From a bacterium (GTDB taxonomy: Bacteria; Zixibacteria; MSB-5A5; GN15; FEB-12), in contig JADJGQ010000002.1 of assembly GCA_016708025.1 (NCBI GenBank), positions 1-64,000 on the forward strand: a stretch of DNA of 64,000 nucleotides, written 5' to 3'. Both the position numbers and the translations under genes were made by a program. Numbering within the stretch: the stretch's first letter is position 1; each line of letters begins with the position of its first letter. Under the pieces are notes generated by a model. It searched no databases and was not told where the DNA came from. It worked only from the letters and a program-made list of their open reading frames with translations. Positions 7,803 to 15,316 of the stretch are shown one piece after another.

Positions 7803-9953
7803 TCAGTTGCAGGGATGCGAGGGGGAAATTGCGCCCTCACCGTCCGCCGATAGCAGGCCCCCTCTCCCAGAGGGAGAGGAGAAATTTCTGAGGGATTGGA
7901 TGTAATGTGTCAGATAGGCTATTAAGAGCGACAGATCAGACAGGTCGATAGAGCCTGTGGTGTTGACGTTCGCTTCCGGCAGGCATGGCAGAACCGGTCG
8001 CGGAACAATAGTCAGATAGCTGATGAGCAGAGAGAGATCCGACAGGTCAGGCGTTTCAATAACGCCATCGTTCACATTGCCGGTGGTGCCAACACAGCAA
8101 CTGACTGTCTGGCAGGAATCGCCGACACCATCGCCATCAGAATCCTCCTGCAACGGGTTGTATTTGTTGGGGCAATTGTCGCACAGATCGCCGATCAGAT
8201 CGAAATCGACATCAGACTGCGTTGGATTTGAGACAGTGGGGCAGTTGTCACACAGATCGCCAACTCCATCCAGGTCGCCATCAAGCTGAGTCGGATTCGA
8301 GATGGTCGGGCAATTGTCGCAGGCATCACCAAAGGTGTCGGCATCGGTATCGAGCTGATTGTTGTTCGTTACCGCTCTGCAGTTGTCGCAGGCATCGCCA
8401 AGCGTGTCGAGATCGGAGTTGACCTGCGAGGGATTGGGCGTGAAGTCGCAATTGTCGAGCGAATCGATGATACCGTCGTTGTCGGTATCGCAGGCGAACA
8501 CATTCTCAAAGATCACATCCTGATCGACACCATTGCGGCCATCGTTCCAGACGATGCCGAAAGGATTGATCAGGTTGAAATCCGAATCGAAATAGGACCC
8601 GATGTATTGTCCCAAAGGACGCGGAATGGTGCTAACCGGCGGGAATGGACCATTGCGCGTGAGTATGCAATCCTGGAAAGTAACGCCACAGTCGCGCGAG
8701 ATGGATGACCAGATCTCGACGGCGTTGTTGGCCGGGTCATTGCGACGGTCGTTGTAGCTGACTATCACCGCGCCGGTGTTGCGGTCGAGAGTGATCGTCG
8801 GCGCCCATTGATCGCGTCCATTACCAACCGGGTCCTGATTGACGCGCATCGGCGGGAGGAATGATCCGGGAGCTCCGCCAGCCGGACTGACGGTCATCCA
8901 GATATCGATATCGGTTCCGGTCGGACCGGGAGCATCCCAGACAATATAGACATAACTGGGACATCCGCCGGCAACACCCTTGTCAATCGCGAGGTCAACC
9001 GTATTGGCGACTTCGATTCCCGGAGCGAGTGTGGGAGGTACAGGAAGAATTCCACCGGTAATGATTGCCGGCAGGGACCATGGCGCACCGCCGGTAGGAG
9101 TCGGGTTCCAAGACATCACGATGTTACCTGCCAGAATGTCGCGCCAGATACAGTAAGTCGCGCCGGGAGCGAGAAATCCGGTTCCGGCTGGGCCGGCAAA
9201 ATCGAGGGCTGGCTTATGTCCTGCAGATACGCGCCATGCGGGCATGCCCGGCATGACTGGGGCGGGCGGAGAAAGTGCCGGATAGGGGAAAGGTCCGCCA
9301 AGCAGATTTGTGGAGGAGGACCAGATAGCGGCAAGGTCGGCAGGATCATTGTAGAAGTTCAAGTCTCCGTTGGGGTCGCCATCGATGTCGGTGTATTGCA
9401 CCCAGGCATAAGTAGCCTCACCCATCATTGGAACGGGGATACCAGGGACATCAACAATGGAAAGACTAGTGTAGTCGAACCATTGATTGATTGCCGGGCT
9501 GATACTGATCGGAAAAGGTGCGGCGAACGGTGCGCCACCGCCAAGACTTCCAGACATGTAGACCGCGTTTCCGATCGGCGTGAATTGCTGTCCTGGTCCA
9601 AAGGCAGTGCCGCCCATCATGAATCCACCACCTGGAGCAGAGCCAAGTGAAGGGTTCCAGTAGCTAGGATAGGGGGGCGGCGCGGTCACACCCATTGGCA
9701 GCCAGGAACCAGAAGCGCCGAAAGCCGGTGACCATGCCCAGTCAATCGTCACCGCCTGGAAAAGGCCTGGCAAATGATTGTTGTAAAGGGTGTAGATCTC
9801 TCCCGGTTTGATCTCGTTCCAGGAGACTGCTGTGTTGTTTTGTTCGGACCCGGGTGGATGTCCCGGAGCCACGGGTGAGTTAGCCAGCGACACTGAACCC
9901 AGGAAGCAGATGATCGCGGCAACTCTGCTGAATGAGAGAATCAGGCGAACCAT
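7803..9953 (-). CDS. Exported protein with thrombospondin type 3 repeats and C-terminal dockerin-like repeats
   Basis: The start is set to ATG 9953 because GGAGGT lies 7 bases upstream; a further in-frame ATG at 9968 lacks this. Residues 1-25 form a signal peptide (VRLILSFSRVAAIICFLGSV). The long N-terminal region is rich in Pro/Gly and has sialidase/BNR-like phrases (GAVIVSYNDRRNDPANNAVE). Near residues 490-620 come repeated calcium-binding motifs of the thrombospondin type 3 kind (DNCPTISNPTQLDGDLDGVG). Then a CCVGTTGNVN linker precedes two dockerin-like repeats containing DLSDLSLLISYL and DLSDLSLLIAYL. The last 28 residues derive from a dispersed hairpin repeat (7861-7879) and look like an accidental extension. 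Likely a calcium-stabilised secreted or surface protein. The same C-terminal module recurs in the protein at 47015-50002. Confidence 0.8.
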   Translation of the reverse strand: MVRLILSFSRVAAIICFLGSVSLANSPVAPGHPPGSEQNNTAVSWNEIKPGEIYTLYNNHLPGLFQAVTIDWAWSPAFGASGSWLPMGVTAPPPYPSYWNPSLGSAPGGGFMMGGTAFGPGQQFTPIGNAVYMSGSLGGGAPFAAPFPISISPAINQWFDYTSLSIVDVPGIPVPMMGEATYAWVQYTDIDGDPNGDLNFYNDPADLAAIWSSSTNLLGGPFPYPALSPPAPVMPGMPAWRVSAGHKPALDFAGPAGTGFLAPGATYCIWRDILAGNIVMSWNPTPTGGAPWSLPAIITGGILPVPPTLAPGIEVANTVDLAIDKGVAGGCPSYVYIVWDAPGPTGTDIDIWMTVSPAGGAPGSFLPPMRVNQDPVGNGRDQWAPTITLDRNTGAVIVSYNDRRNDPANNAVEIWSSISRDCGVTFQDCILTRNGPFPPVSTIPRPLGQYIGSYFDSDFNLINPFGIVWNDGRNGVDQDVIFENVFACDTDNDGIIDSLDNCDFTPNPSQVNSDLDTLGDACDNCRAVTNNNQLDTDADTFGDACDNCPTISNPTQLDGDLDGVGDLCDNCPTVSNPTQSDVDFDLIGDLCDNCPNKYNPLQEDSDGDGVGDSCQTVSCCVGTTGNVNDGVIETPDLSDLSLLISYLTIVPRPVLPCLPEANVNTTGSIDLSDLSLLIAYLTHYIQSLRNFSSPSGRGGLLSADGEGAISPSHPCN
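7861..7879. repeat. Hairpin repeat CCTCTCCC-AGA-GGGAGAGG inside the 3' end of a gene
   Basis: An 8-bp perfect stem with a 3-base loop. It lies in the last 80 bases of the thrombospondin-3/dockerin gene, downstream of the final dockerin-like repeat, and supplies the C-terminal residues. This type of CTCTCCC hairpin is a common dispersed element. Confidence 0.7.
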
Positions 9954-9960
9954 TTTTTTC

Positions 9961-9966
9961 ACCTCC
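9961..9966 (-). promoter_or_regulatory. Ribosome-binding site fixing the start at 9953
   Basis: GGAGGT on the minus strand, 7 bases before ATG 9953. It decides between two in-frame ATGs. The remaining spacer to 10237 shows no gene and no hairpin I can support. Confidence 0.7.
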
Positions 9967-10237
9967 ATGAGATGAACGCCGGTTGGGGAACCGGTGAAGG
10001 TTGAAGATACATCTGTATATCAGAAGACTCAGTTCATGGTCGCCGGAACGATCAATGCAAAAAATGCACGGAAGTGATCCGGTGAAGCTTTCGATGGTGT
10101 ATTGAGCGCTTAAAATGGAGTGGTGAAATAGTGACGACGGAGCTTGGCGAAACTTACCCGATCAGTCATTCACTCCAGACATAACGTAGCGTGCCATGTC
10201 TTCGTTTGCAAGGAGAAAATGAGTGAGACGAGGAGAA

Positions 10238-11131
10238 TCAACTAACAGAACCTGACTTACTCTTGTTCGGGAGTTGGATACCCGACAGGGCTAAGCCGAT
10301 GACAATACATGCGCCGCCGATGCCACTGTGCATGGTGAACTGCTCTCCCCCGACTGTCCAGGCCGCCGCCGCCGCGAATACCGGCTCCAGTGCAAAAATA
10401 AGTGACACACGGAGTGGTGACGTGTGGCGCTGAGCAAACATCTGGATGACAAAGGCAGAAAGTGTCGGAAAGAGGGCGAGGAAAATGATCGCACCCCAGG
10501 CAGCATTGGTGGTGACATCGAAAGAGCGCCCGGTGATCGCGGTCATGGCAATACTGCCCAGGCCAACCAACAGAAACTGCTGACAACTGATGGCGATCGG
10601 GTCGACACCGGCCTTAATGTACTTGTCGGAGAGGAGCAAGTGCAGGGCGTAGGCCATTGATGCGACGATTGTCAGGAGGTCGCCGATGTTCACCTCTTTC
10701 AGGCCGCCGGTGAGTATCCAGAGACCGACCAGCGAAATGACCGAGGCGATGATCTCCATCACAGTGGGGCGACGCCTGAAGAGGGTCACGAGAAAAACCG
10801 GCACCCAGAGAACAAACAGGCCGGTGATAAAGCCGGAGTTTGAGGCGGTGGTGTAATTCAGACCGACTGTCTGCGTGACATAAAGTGTCCAAAGAATAAT
10901 GGCGAGGAAAAACCCTTCGCGGAAATTGGGGAGAATCGGCTTACGCTTGATCAGGAGATAGCCCAACAACAGGCCACCGGCGATCAGAAAACGATAGCCG
11001 ACCATAGTGACGGCATCGACGCCGGTCAGCGCTGATTTGACAATGACAAAGGTCGTTCCCCAGATAAGGGCGGCATAGAAAAGTCCGGTGTCGGACCAAA
11101 ACTGCAGTCGTCGAGAGGGGGATTGATTCAT
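10238..11131 (-). CDS. DMT-superfamily transporter (EamA family)
   Basis: A 297-aa protein with about ten hydrophobic segments arranged as two EamA repeats. The first begins at residue 16 (LFYAALIWGTTFVIVKSALT) with the WGTTFVIVK signature, the second near residue 155 (NIGDLLTIVASMAYALHLLL). The helix-9 region EPVFAAAAAWTVGGE is typical of the family. The inner-membrane family exports or imports small metabolites such as amino acids, nucleosides or purines; the substrate here is unknown. Start ATG 11131. The gene lies 32 bases downstream of the alkyltransferase-like gene on the same strand, so the nitrilase, ATL and EamA genes may form one transcript. Confidence 0.85.
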   Translation of the reverse strand: MNQSPSRRLQFWSDTGLFYAALIWGTTFVIVKSALTGVDAVTMVGYRFLIAGGLLLGYLLIKRKPILPNFREGFFLAIILWTLYVTQTVGLNYTTASNSGFITGLFVLWVPVFLVTLFRRRPTVMEIIASVISLVGLWILTGGLKEVNIGDLLTIVASMAYALHLLLSDKYIKAGVDPIAISCQQFLLVGLGSIAMTAITGRSFDVTTNAAWGAIIFLALFPTLSAFVIQMFAQRHTSPLRVSLIFALEPVFAAAAAWTVGGEQFTMHSGIGGACIVIGLALSGIQLPNKSKSGSVS

Positions 11132-11163
11132 TGGCGTAACTTACTAGACAGAGGGGCGCGGCG

Positions 11164-11547
11164 CTACCGTGGTTTCCTGCGTGGGATCTTTTTGGTTGAA
11201 GGCGCAGATTTCTTCTTCGCCGGAGCCACGGCGATTTCCGGCTGCCATTGGAATTTCTTCAGGTCAATACGGTCGCGGAAATCAAAGTAGATCCCTTCGC
11301 TTTCGAGTAGACTGTGCTGGACTTCGTACCCTTCGCCCGGCGGGAGCGAGATCTTCCCTTCGCGATTGATAACGCGGAACCAGGGGAGTTTCTCGGATTC
11401 GGAGCAGCCATGTAGCACCCACCCGACAGACCGTGGGTCACGAGGATTGCCGGCCATTGCGGCGACCTGACCGTAGGTAGCAACCTTTCCGCGCGGGATC
11501 TTGCGGATCACCTGACAGATCGCTTTGACGACAGGAGATTTCGTCAC
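11164..11547 (-). CDS. Alkyltransferase-like protein (ATL, MGMT DNA-binding domain)
   Basis: A 127-aa protein. Residues 4-100 match the DNA-binding domain of O6-methylguanine-DNA methyltransferases: IRKIPRGKVATYGQVAAMAG, then RSVGWVLHGC. The active-site PCHRV is replaced by PWFRVI (residues 55-60), so the acceptor cysteine is tryptophan. That is the hallmark of ATL proteins, which bind alkylated guanine without repairing it and hand it to nucleotide excision repair (family knowledge, e.g. YbaZ/Atl1). The C-terminal 25 residues are Lys/Arg/Pro rich (KKKSAPSTKKIPRRKPR), an extra tail that may add DNA affinity. The start overlaps the stop of the upstream nitrilase gene by 4 bases (ATGA), implying translational coupling. 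Confidence 0.88.
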   Translation of the reverse strand: MTKSPVVKAICQVIRKIPRGKVATYGQVAAMAGNPRDPRSVGWVLHGCSESEKLPWFRVINREGKISLPPGEGYEVQHSLLESEGIYFDFRDRIDLKKFQWQPEIAVAPAKKKSAPSTKKIPRRKPR

Positions 11548-12359
11548 CGCGGTTTCTCTATTTGACCGGTTGAAATGATCGGCGCGTAGATATCGGGGCG
11601 ACGATCCGCGAACAGATCGTTGCGGGGGTTGACTGCTTTGTCGCGCGACTCTCTCGGATCAATATCAACGGTGATCACCGCTTCTTCCCTCTCCGGACCG
11701 GTGACAATGACATTTCCGCGGACATCGCAGACGACCGAAAGGCCGGTGAAGTTGAGGCCTCCCTCGGAACCGATCCGGTTGGCGGTCACGACCGCAACTC
11801 TGTTGGTCATGGCATGAATGGGAACAGCGCGCTGACATTTGCCGGGAATGACGAGATTTGCGGGGTGGCAAATGATATCCGCGCCTTTGAGGGCAAGCAG
11901 ACGCCAGACTTCGCCAAACCACCAGTCGAAACAAATCAACATGCCGATGCGGGCGCCATTCACCTCAAAGACGGGCGCGCCGAGATTGCCGGGCTGGAAA
12001 AAATCTTTTTCGTTCAAATAGAGATGCAGTTTGCGATACTTGCCCATGACACCATCGCGAGTGAGCAGGATCGACGAGTTGTAGAGCTGTTTACCATCGC
12101 GCTCGTTAAGGCCGCTGACGATCGTGCAGTTATGCTGTCTGCAGAATGCATGGAGATAGCCGGTGAAGGAGCCATCGATGACGGATTCAGAACTTGCCCA
12201 CGCCTGTTCCTGCGAAGTGAAGTTGTATCCTGAATTGCAGAGTTCCGGCAGGACGACCAGATCTGAGCCGATCGCCTGAGGCATGAGACGGTCCAGGCTT
12301 TGCAGGGTGGCTTGCAGGTCGGCCAAAGCCGGTGCAAACTGAATGATAGTGATCCTCAC
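11544..12359 (-). CDS. Carbon-nitrogen hydrolase (nitrilase superfamily)
   Basis: 271 aa, the normal size for a single-domain amidase. The catalytic triad is visible: Glu39 in VVLPEL, Lys110 in KYRKLHLY and Cys143 in LICFDWWFGE. The start MRITIIQFAP fits the family. It acts in the cytoplasm on small amides or nitriles; the closest general types are omega-amidase and N-carbamoyl hydrolases, but the substrate cannot be fixed. It overlaps the ATL gene by 4 bases and is divergent from the spermidine-synthase-like gene, so the 190-base gap at 12360-12552 probably holds both promoters. No regulatory site is clear there. Confidence 0.88.
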   Translation of the reverse strand: MRITIIQFAPALADLQATLQSLDRLMPQAIGSDLVVLPELCNSGYNFTSQEQAWASSESVIDGSFTGYLHAFCRQHNCTIVSGLNERDGKQLYNSSILLTRDGVMGKYRKLHLYLNEKDFFQPGNLGAPVFEVNGARIGMLICFDWWFGEVWRLLALKGADIICHPANLVIPGKCQRAVPIHAMTNRVAVVTANRIGSEGGLNFTGLSVVCDVRGNVIVTGPEREEAVITVDIDPRESRDKAVNPRNDLFADRRPDIYAPIISTGQIEKPR

Positions 12360-12552
12360 AAGTATGCCCTCACGAATGGGGTGGTGCAGTTTCGACAGGC
12401 CCGACTTCAGGCAATGTCAGGTCGGTTTGGGCGTGAGGCAACCACTTTTTCGGAAGTCAAAATTGGACAAGTTTACCCACAACAAGTGAGTGGGGATATG
12501 CGTACCTTACAGGTGGCCCTGGTACGCAACCCGCAAGACACCTGGAGTGACC

Positions 12553-14919
12553 ATGACTCGAATATTGATGGCAATTGCGCTGATCTCGTTGACCCTTCTC
12601 CCCCTTGAACTGACCTGGACCCGCATTTTCTCAGCAGAATTCTTCTATACCTTTGCGTTTCTTGTTCTTTCGCTGGCGATCCTGGGACTTGGCCTGGGTG
12701 GTCTGATGTTGCGGCTGTGCAAAGCGGCGGATCGCGATCTGCTGTTAAGTCCTTATCTGGCAATCTCAGGACTCTGCGCGCTGGTGGGGCCGATGCTGGT
12801 ATTTCAACTGGGGCTCGATTTCTCAGCCCTCTTTGCCAGTATGGCGATGGTGGGGAAACTGCTGGTGACGGTGTTGATTCTGATGTCCGCGTTCTTTTTT
12901 GGCGGCATGGGGCTGGCCATGCTCTTCAAACGCCGTTCCGCAGAGATGCCCTACCTGTATATGGCTGATCTGATAGGCGCGGGGCTGGGGTTGTTGGTTG
13001 GACTCTGGGGAATGAATCAATTCGGTACTCCGGTCGCCTCGGTACTGGTAGCTTTGCCTATTCTGGCAGCCTCGTTTCTGCTTGCCGCCGGATGGCTCAG
13101 GATTCTCCCGGTAATTGTGGCGGTGGCGGTCTTTTTCGTGGCGCCGGGGAGTGAGGAACGTTTGACGGCCCCTCGACAGGAACATGCACCAGTGATCTAC
13201 ACGCACTGGGATGCCGTCTCTAAATTGAAAATGTACGACTATGGTCCGGACTATCGCGGATTGAATATAGATAATGTCGCCAATTCGCCGGTCAATCGAT
13301 TCGACGGAAAATGGGAAGATATCAATCCTGATTCGGTTGAGTGGGGGATCGATGTCTCCTATTTGATCCAGCAGTTTGATTCGTGCAGATTCCTTTCGCT
13401 GGGATCCGGCGGCGGCGGTGATGTTTTGCAGGCACTGGTGGAAGGTGCGACTGAGGTTCATGCGGTTGAAGTAAATCCGCATATCAACTGGATGATGCTA
13501 AATGACGACACAACCGGTTACCACAAGGCACCATTCGTCCCGGATAGCAGTTGGAGCACGACACAGGTCGATTCAGCCAAGGCGGTGTATGATACGACGC
13601 GGATGCTTTCGGTTGCGGAGTTCACCGGGAATCTCTATCGCGATCCACGAGTGACTGTGGTAACCGAGGATGCGCGCTCATATGTTCGGAGATTCGAGAA
13701 CAAGTTCGATGTTATCTACTCGCTCAGTTCGAATAGCTGGGCGGCGCTGGCATCAGGCGCGTTTGCCCTGGCGGAGAACTATCTCTTTACGACCGAAGCA
13801 TTCGAGGATTACTGGGAGGCGCTTTCCGACAGCGGCTTCCTGATGATGGAACATCAGGTGTACACGCCGAGATTGGTATCAGAGGCATTGGCCGCGCTGG
13901 AGAACAGAGGTGCTCTCGGCGGAGCAAGCGGCATCTCTGACCCGTCGCGGCATATCGCGGTGTATGACTTGCCCAAGATGCGGCGAAAGATATTGCTTCT
14001 CTCGAAACGGCCGTTGACCGATTCACTTCGCTACTATGCGCTCGGGCCGCTTACTCCGGAACGATTCGGCCAGATCCATCTGTTGTATCCTCCGGCGAAT
14101 GATTCATTGGCGAATAATCAGATCGCGCGGATAGTTAACGATGGCTGGCGAAAGCTCGCGGATTCTGCAAAGATAGATCTTTCCCCCGTCTCCGACAACC
14201 GACCGTTTGTCGCGCAACTTGGGCTCTGGCGCAATCTGACCTCGGAGAATATGCAGAAAGTATCCAACTATGCGGAGTTCTCCGGCTTTCCGCTTTCCAA
14301 AGTGACGCTGTTGATCATTCTCGCTGTAGTGGTGGTGATCATCTTGCCGGTCAACCTGATCCCCTATCTGAGCAAAGGGGAGCATCTCGCGGCAGGACCC
14401 TGGCTTTACTTCTTTGCGATCGGCGTGGGCTTCATGGCGGTGGAGGTGGTGTTGATCCAGAAGTATGCGTTGCTGATCGGAGCCTCGCTGCATAGTATCG
14501 TGACAGTGCTGTTAACTCTGCTGATCGCGTCCGGGATCGGGAGTCGGTTTGCGCGTCAGTTCTCAAATCGGACCGTATTTCTCGCAATTATTGGCTGGCT
14601 GTTGTTGGATGCTCTTGTCTTTCGGTATTTGTTTGGGCTATTCGGCGGAATGCCGGTCTCGATCAGAATGCTGGTGGCGGTCATTTTGATCGCGCCGGTC
14701 GGCTTTTTTATGGGGATGCCTTTCCCAAAAGGGACACTACGGGTTGGCCCACTGGTCGACTGGGGGTTCGCGGTCAATGGAGCAGCTTCAGTGCTTGGTT
14801 CGGTACTGGCCGTAATGATCGCCATTAACTTTGGATTCAGCCTTGCCCTTGTTTTTGCGGCAATCCTCTACCTTATCGCCTATCTCTGCAGTGCGAACAA
14901 AGAGTATTTGGCTCCCTGA
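12553..14919 (+). CDS. Membrane-embedded spermidine/spermine synthase-like protein
   Basis: The start is chosen at ATG 12553 (GGAG at 12544), because the hydrophobic N-terminus MTRILMAIALISLTLLPLEL begins there; 788 aa. N-terminal domain: about seven transmembrane helices (residues 1-190). Middle, about 200-560: a Rossmann aminopropyltransferase-like domain with SAM-pocket motif LSLGSGGGGDVLQALVEGA near residue 280, then VHAVEVNPH and VVTEDARSYV. C-terminal domain, from about residue 580: six or seven more helices. Such fused proteins are widespread in Bacteria and have no settled substrate; polyamine synthesis is not certain. The gene is on its own and ends in a strong terminator. Confidence 0.8.
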   Translation: MTRILMAIALISLTLLPLELTWTRIFSAEFFYTFAFLVLSLAILGLGLGGLMLRLCKAADRDLLLSPYLAISGLCALVGPMLVFQLGLDFSALFASMAMVGKLLVTVLILMSAFFFGGMGLAMLFKRRSAEMPYLYMADLIGAGLGLLVGLWGMNQFGTPVASVLVALPILAASFLLAAGWLRILPVIVAVAVFFVAPGSEERLTAPRQEHAPVIYTHWDAVSKLKMYDYGPDYRGLNIDNVANSPVNRFDGKWEDINPDSVEWGIDVSYLIQQFDSCRFLSLGSGGGGDVLQALVEGATEVHAVEVNPHINWMMLNDDTTGYHKAPFVPDSSWSTTQVDSAKAVYDTTRMLSVAEFTGNLYRDPRVTVVTEDARSYVRRFENKFDVIYSLSSNSWAALASGAFALAENYLFTTEAFEDYWEALSDSGFLMMEHQVYTPRLVSEALAALENRGALGGASGISDPSRHIAVYDLPKMRRKILLLSKRPLTDSLRYYALGPLTPERFGQIHLLYPPANDSLANNQIARIVNDGWRKLADSAKIDLSPVSDNRPFVAQLGLWRNLTSENMQKVSNYAEFSGFPLSKVTLLIILAVVVVIILPVNLIPYLSKGEHLAAGPWLYFFAIGVGFMAVEVVLIQKYALLIGASLHSIVTVLLTLLIASGIGSRFARQFSNRTVFLAIIGWLLLDALVFRYLFGLFGGMPVSIRMLVAVILIAPVGFFMGMPFPKGTLRVGPLVDWGFAVNGAASVLGSVLAVMIAINFGFSLALVFAAILYLIAYLCSANKEYLAP

Positions 14920-14946
14920 TAGCCAAATCACAAAAAGAATCTATCA

Positions 14947-14984
14947 AATGCAGGGTCGGATGCGCTCCGACTCTGCATTTTTTG
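14947..14984 (+). terminator. Strong intrinsic terminator
   Basis: The stem ATGCAGgGTCGGA / TCCGACtCTGCAT has one internal mismatch and a TGCGC loop, followed directly by a run of six T. It sits 28 bases after the stop of the spermidine-synthase-like gene. Confidence 0.9.
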
Positions 14985-15097
14985 CGGGTAGTTGCCGATA
15001 GATATAGTTGAGAAAGCCACCGTTGACCACAGTCTCGCCGCGCGGTCGACATGAAACCAACTCGCCAGAACCAATTAATGTTGTCGCGGGGAAAAGA

Positions 15098-15220
15098 ATG
15101 TCTACCGTTCACCACCAGTACAATCAGGGAAAAAAGCGGCAATCCGGAACGATCCTCAATTATTGCCTGGCACTACTGATCCTGGGCGTGGCTATCGTGG
15201 TCGTAGTTTATCTGAAATAG
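15098..15220 (+). CDS. Small single-pass membrane protein, 40 aa
   Basis: The start is placed at ATG 15098 behind GGGGAAAAGA; an upstream in-frame start at 15008 adds an implausible, arginine-rich stretch. The peptide has a polar, basic N-terminus (HHQYNQGKKRQSG) and one strong transmembrane helix at residues 20-38 (ILNYCLALLILGVAIVVVVY), ending in LK. Topology would be N-inside. It lies between two hairpins as its own small transcription unit. Function unknown. Similar minimal membrane peptides often modify larger transporters, but nothing here proves that. Confidence 0.55.
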   Translation: MSTVHHQYNQGKKRQSGTILNYCLALLILGVAIVVVVYLK

Positions 15221-15261
15221 TCGAAACGGCTCCCGAGGGGGCATCAAGACCAAATACAATC

Positions 15262-15289
15262 AAGGGGCGACTCATATGAGCCGCCCCTT
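15262..15289. terminator. Bidirectional hairpin between convergent genes
   Basis: AAGGGGCGaCTCAT / ATGAGcCGCCCCTT: 13 paired bases interrupted by one mismatch. It lies between the 40-aa membrane gene (ends 15220) and the OPT gene (ends 15317 on the minus strand). The T-tract is weak on the plus strand. Confidence 0.65.
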
Positions 15290-15316
15290 GGTATATCAGA
15301 ACCGAATTCTGTTTGA

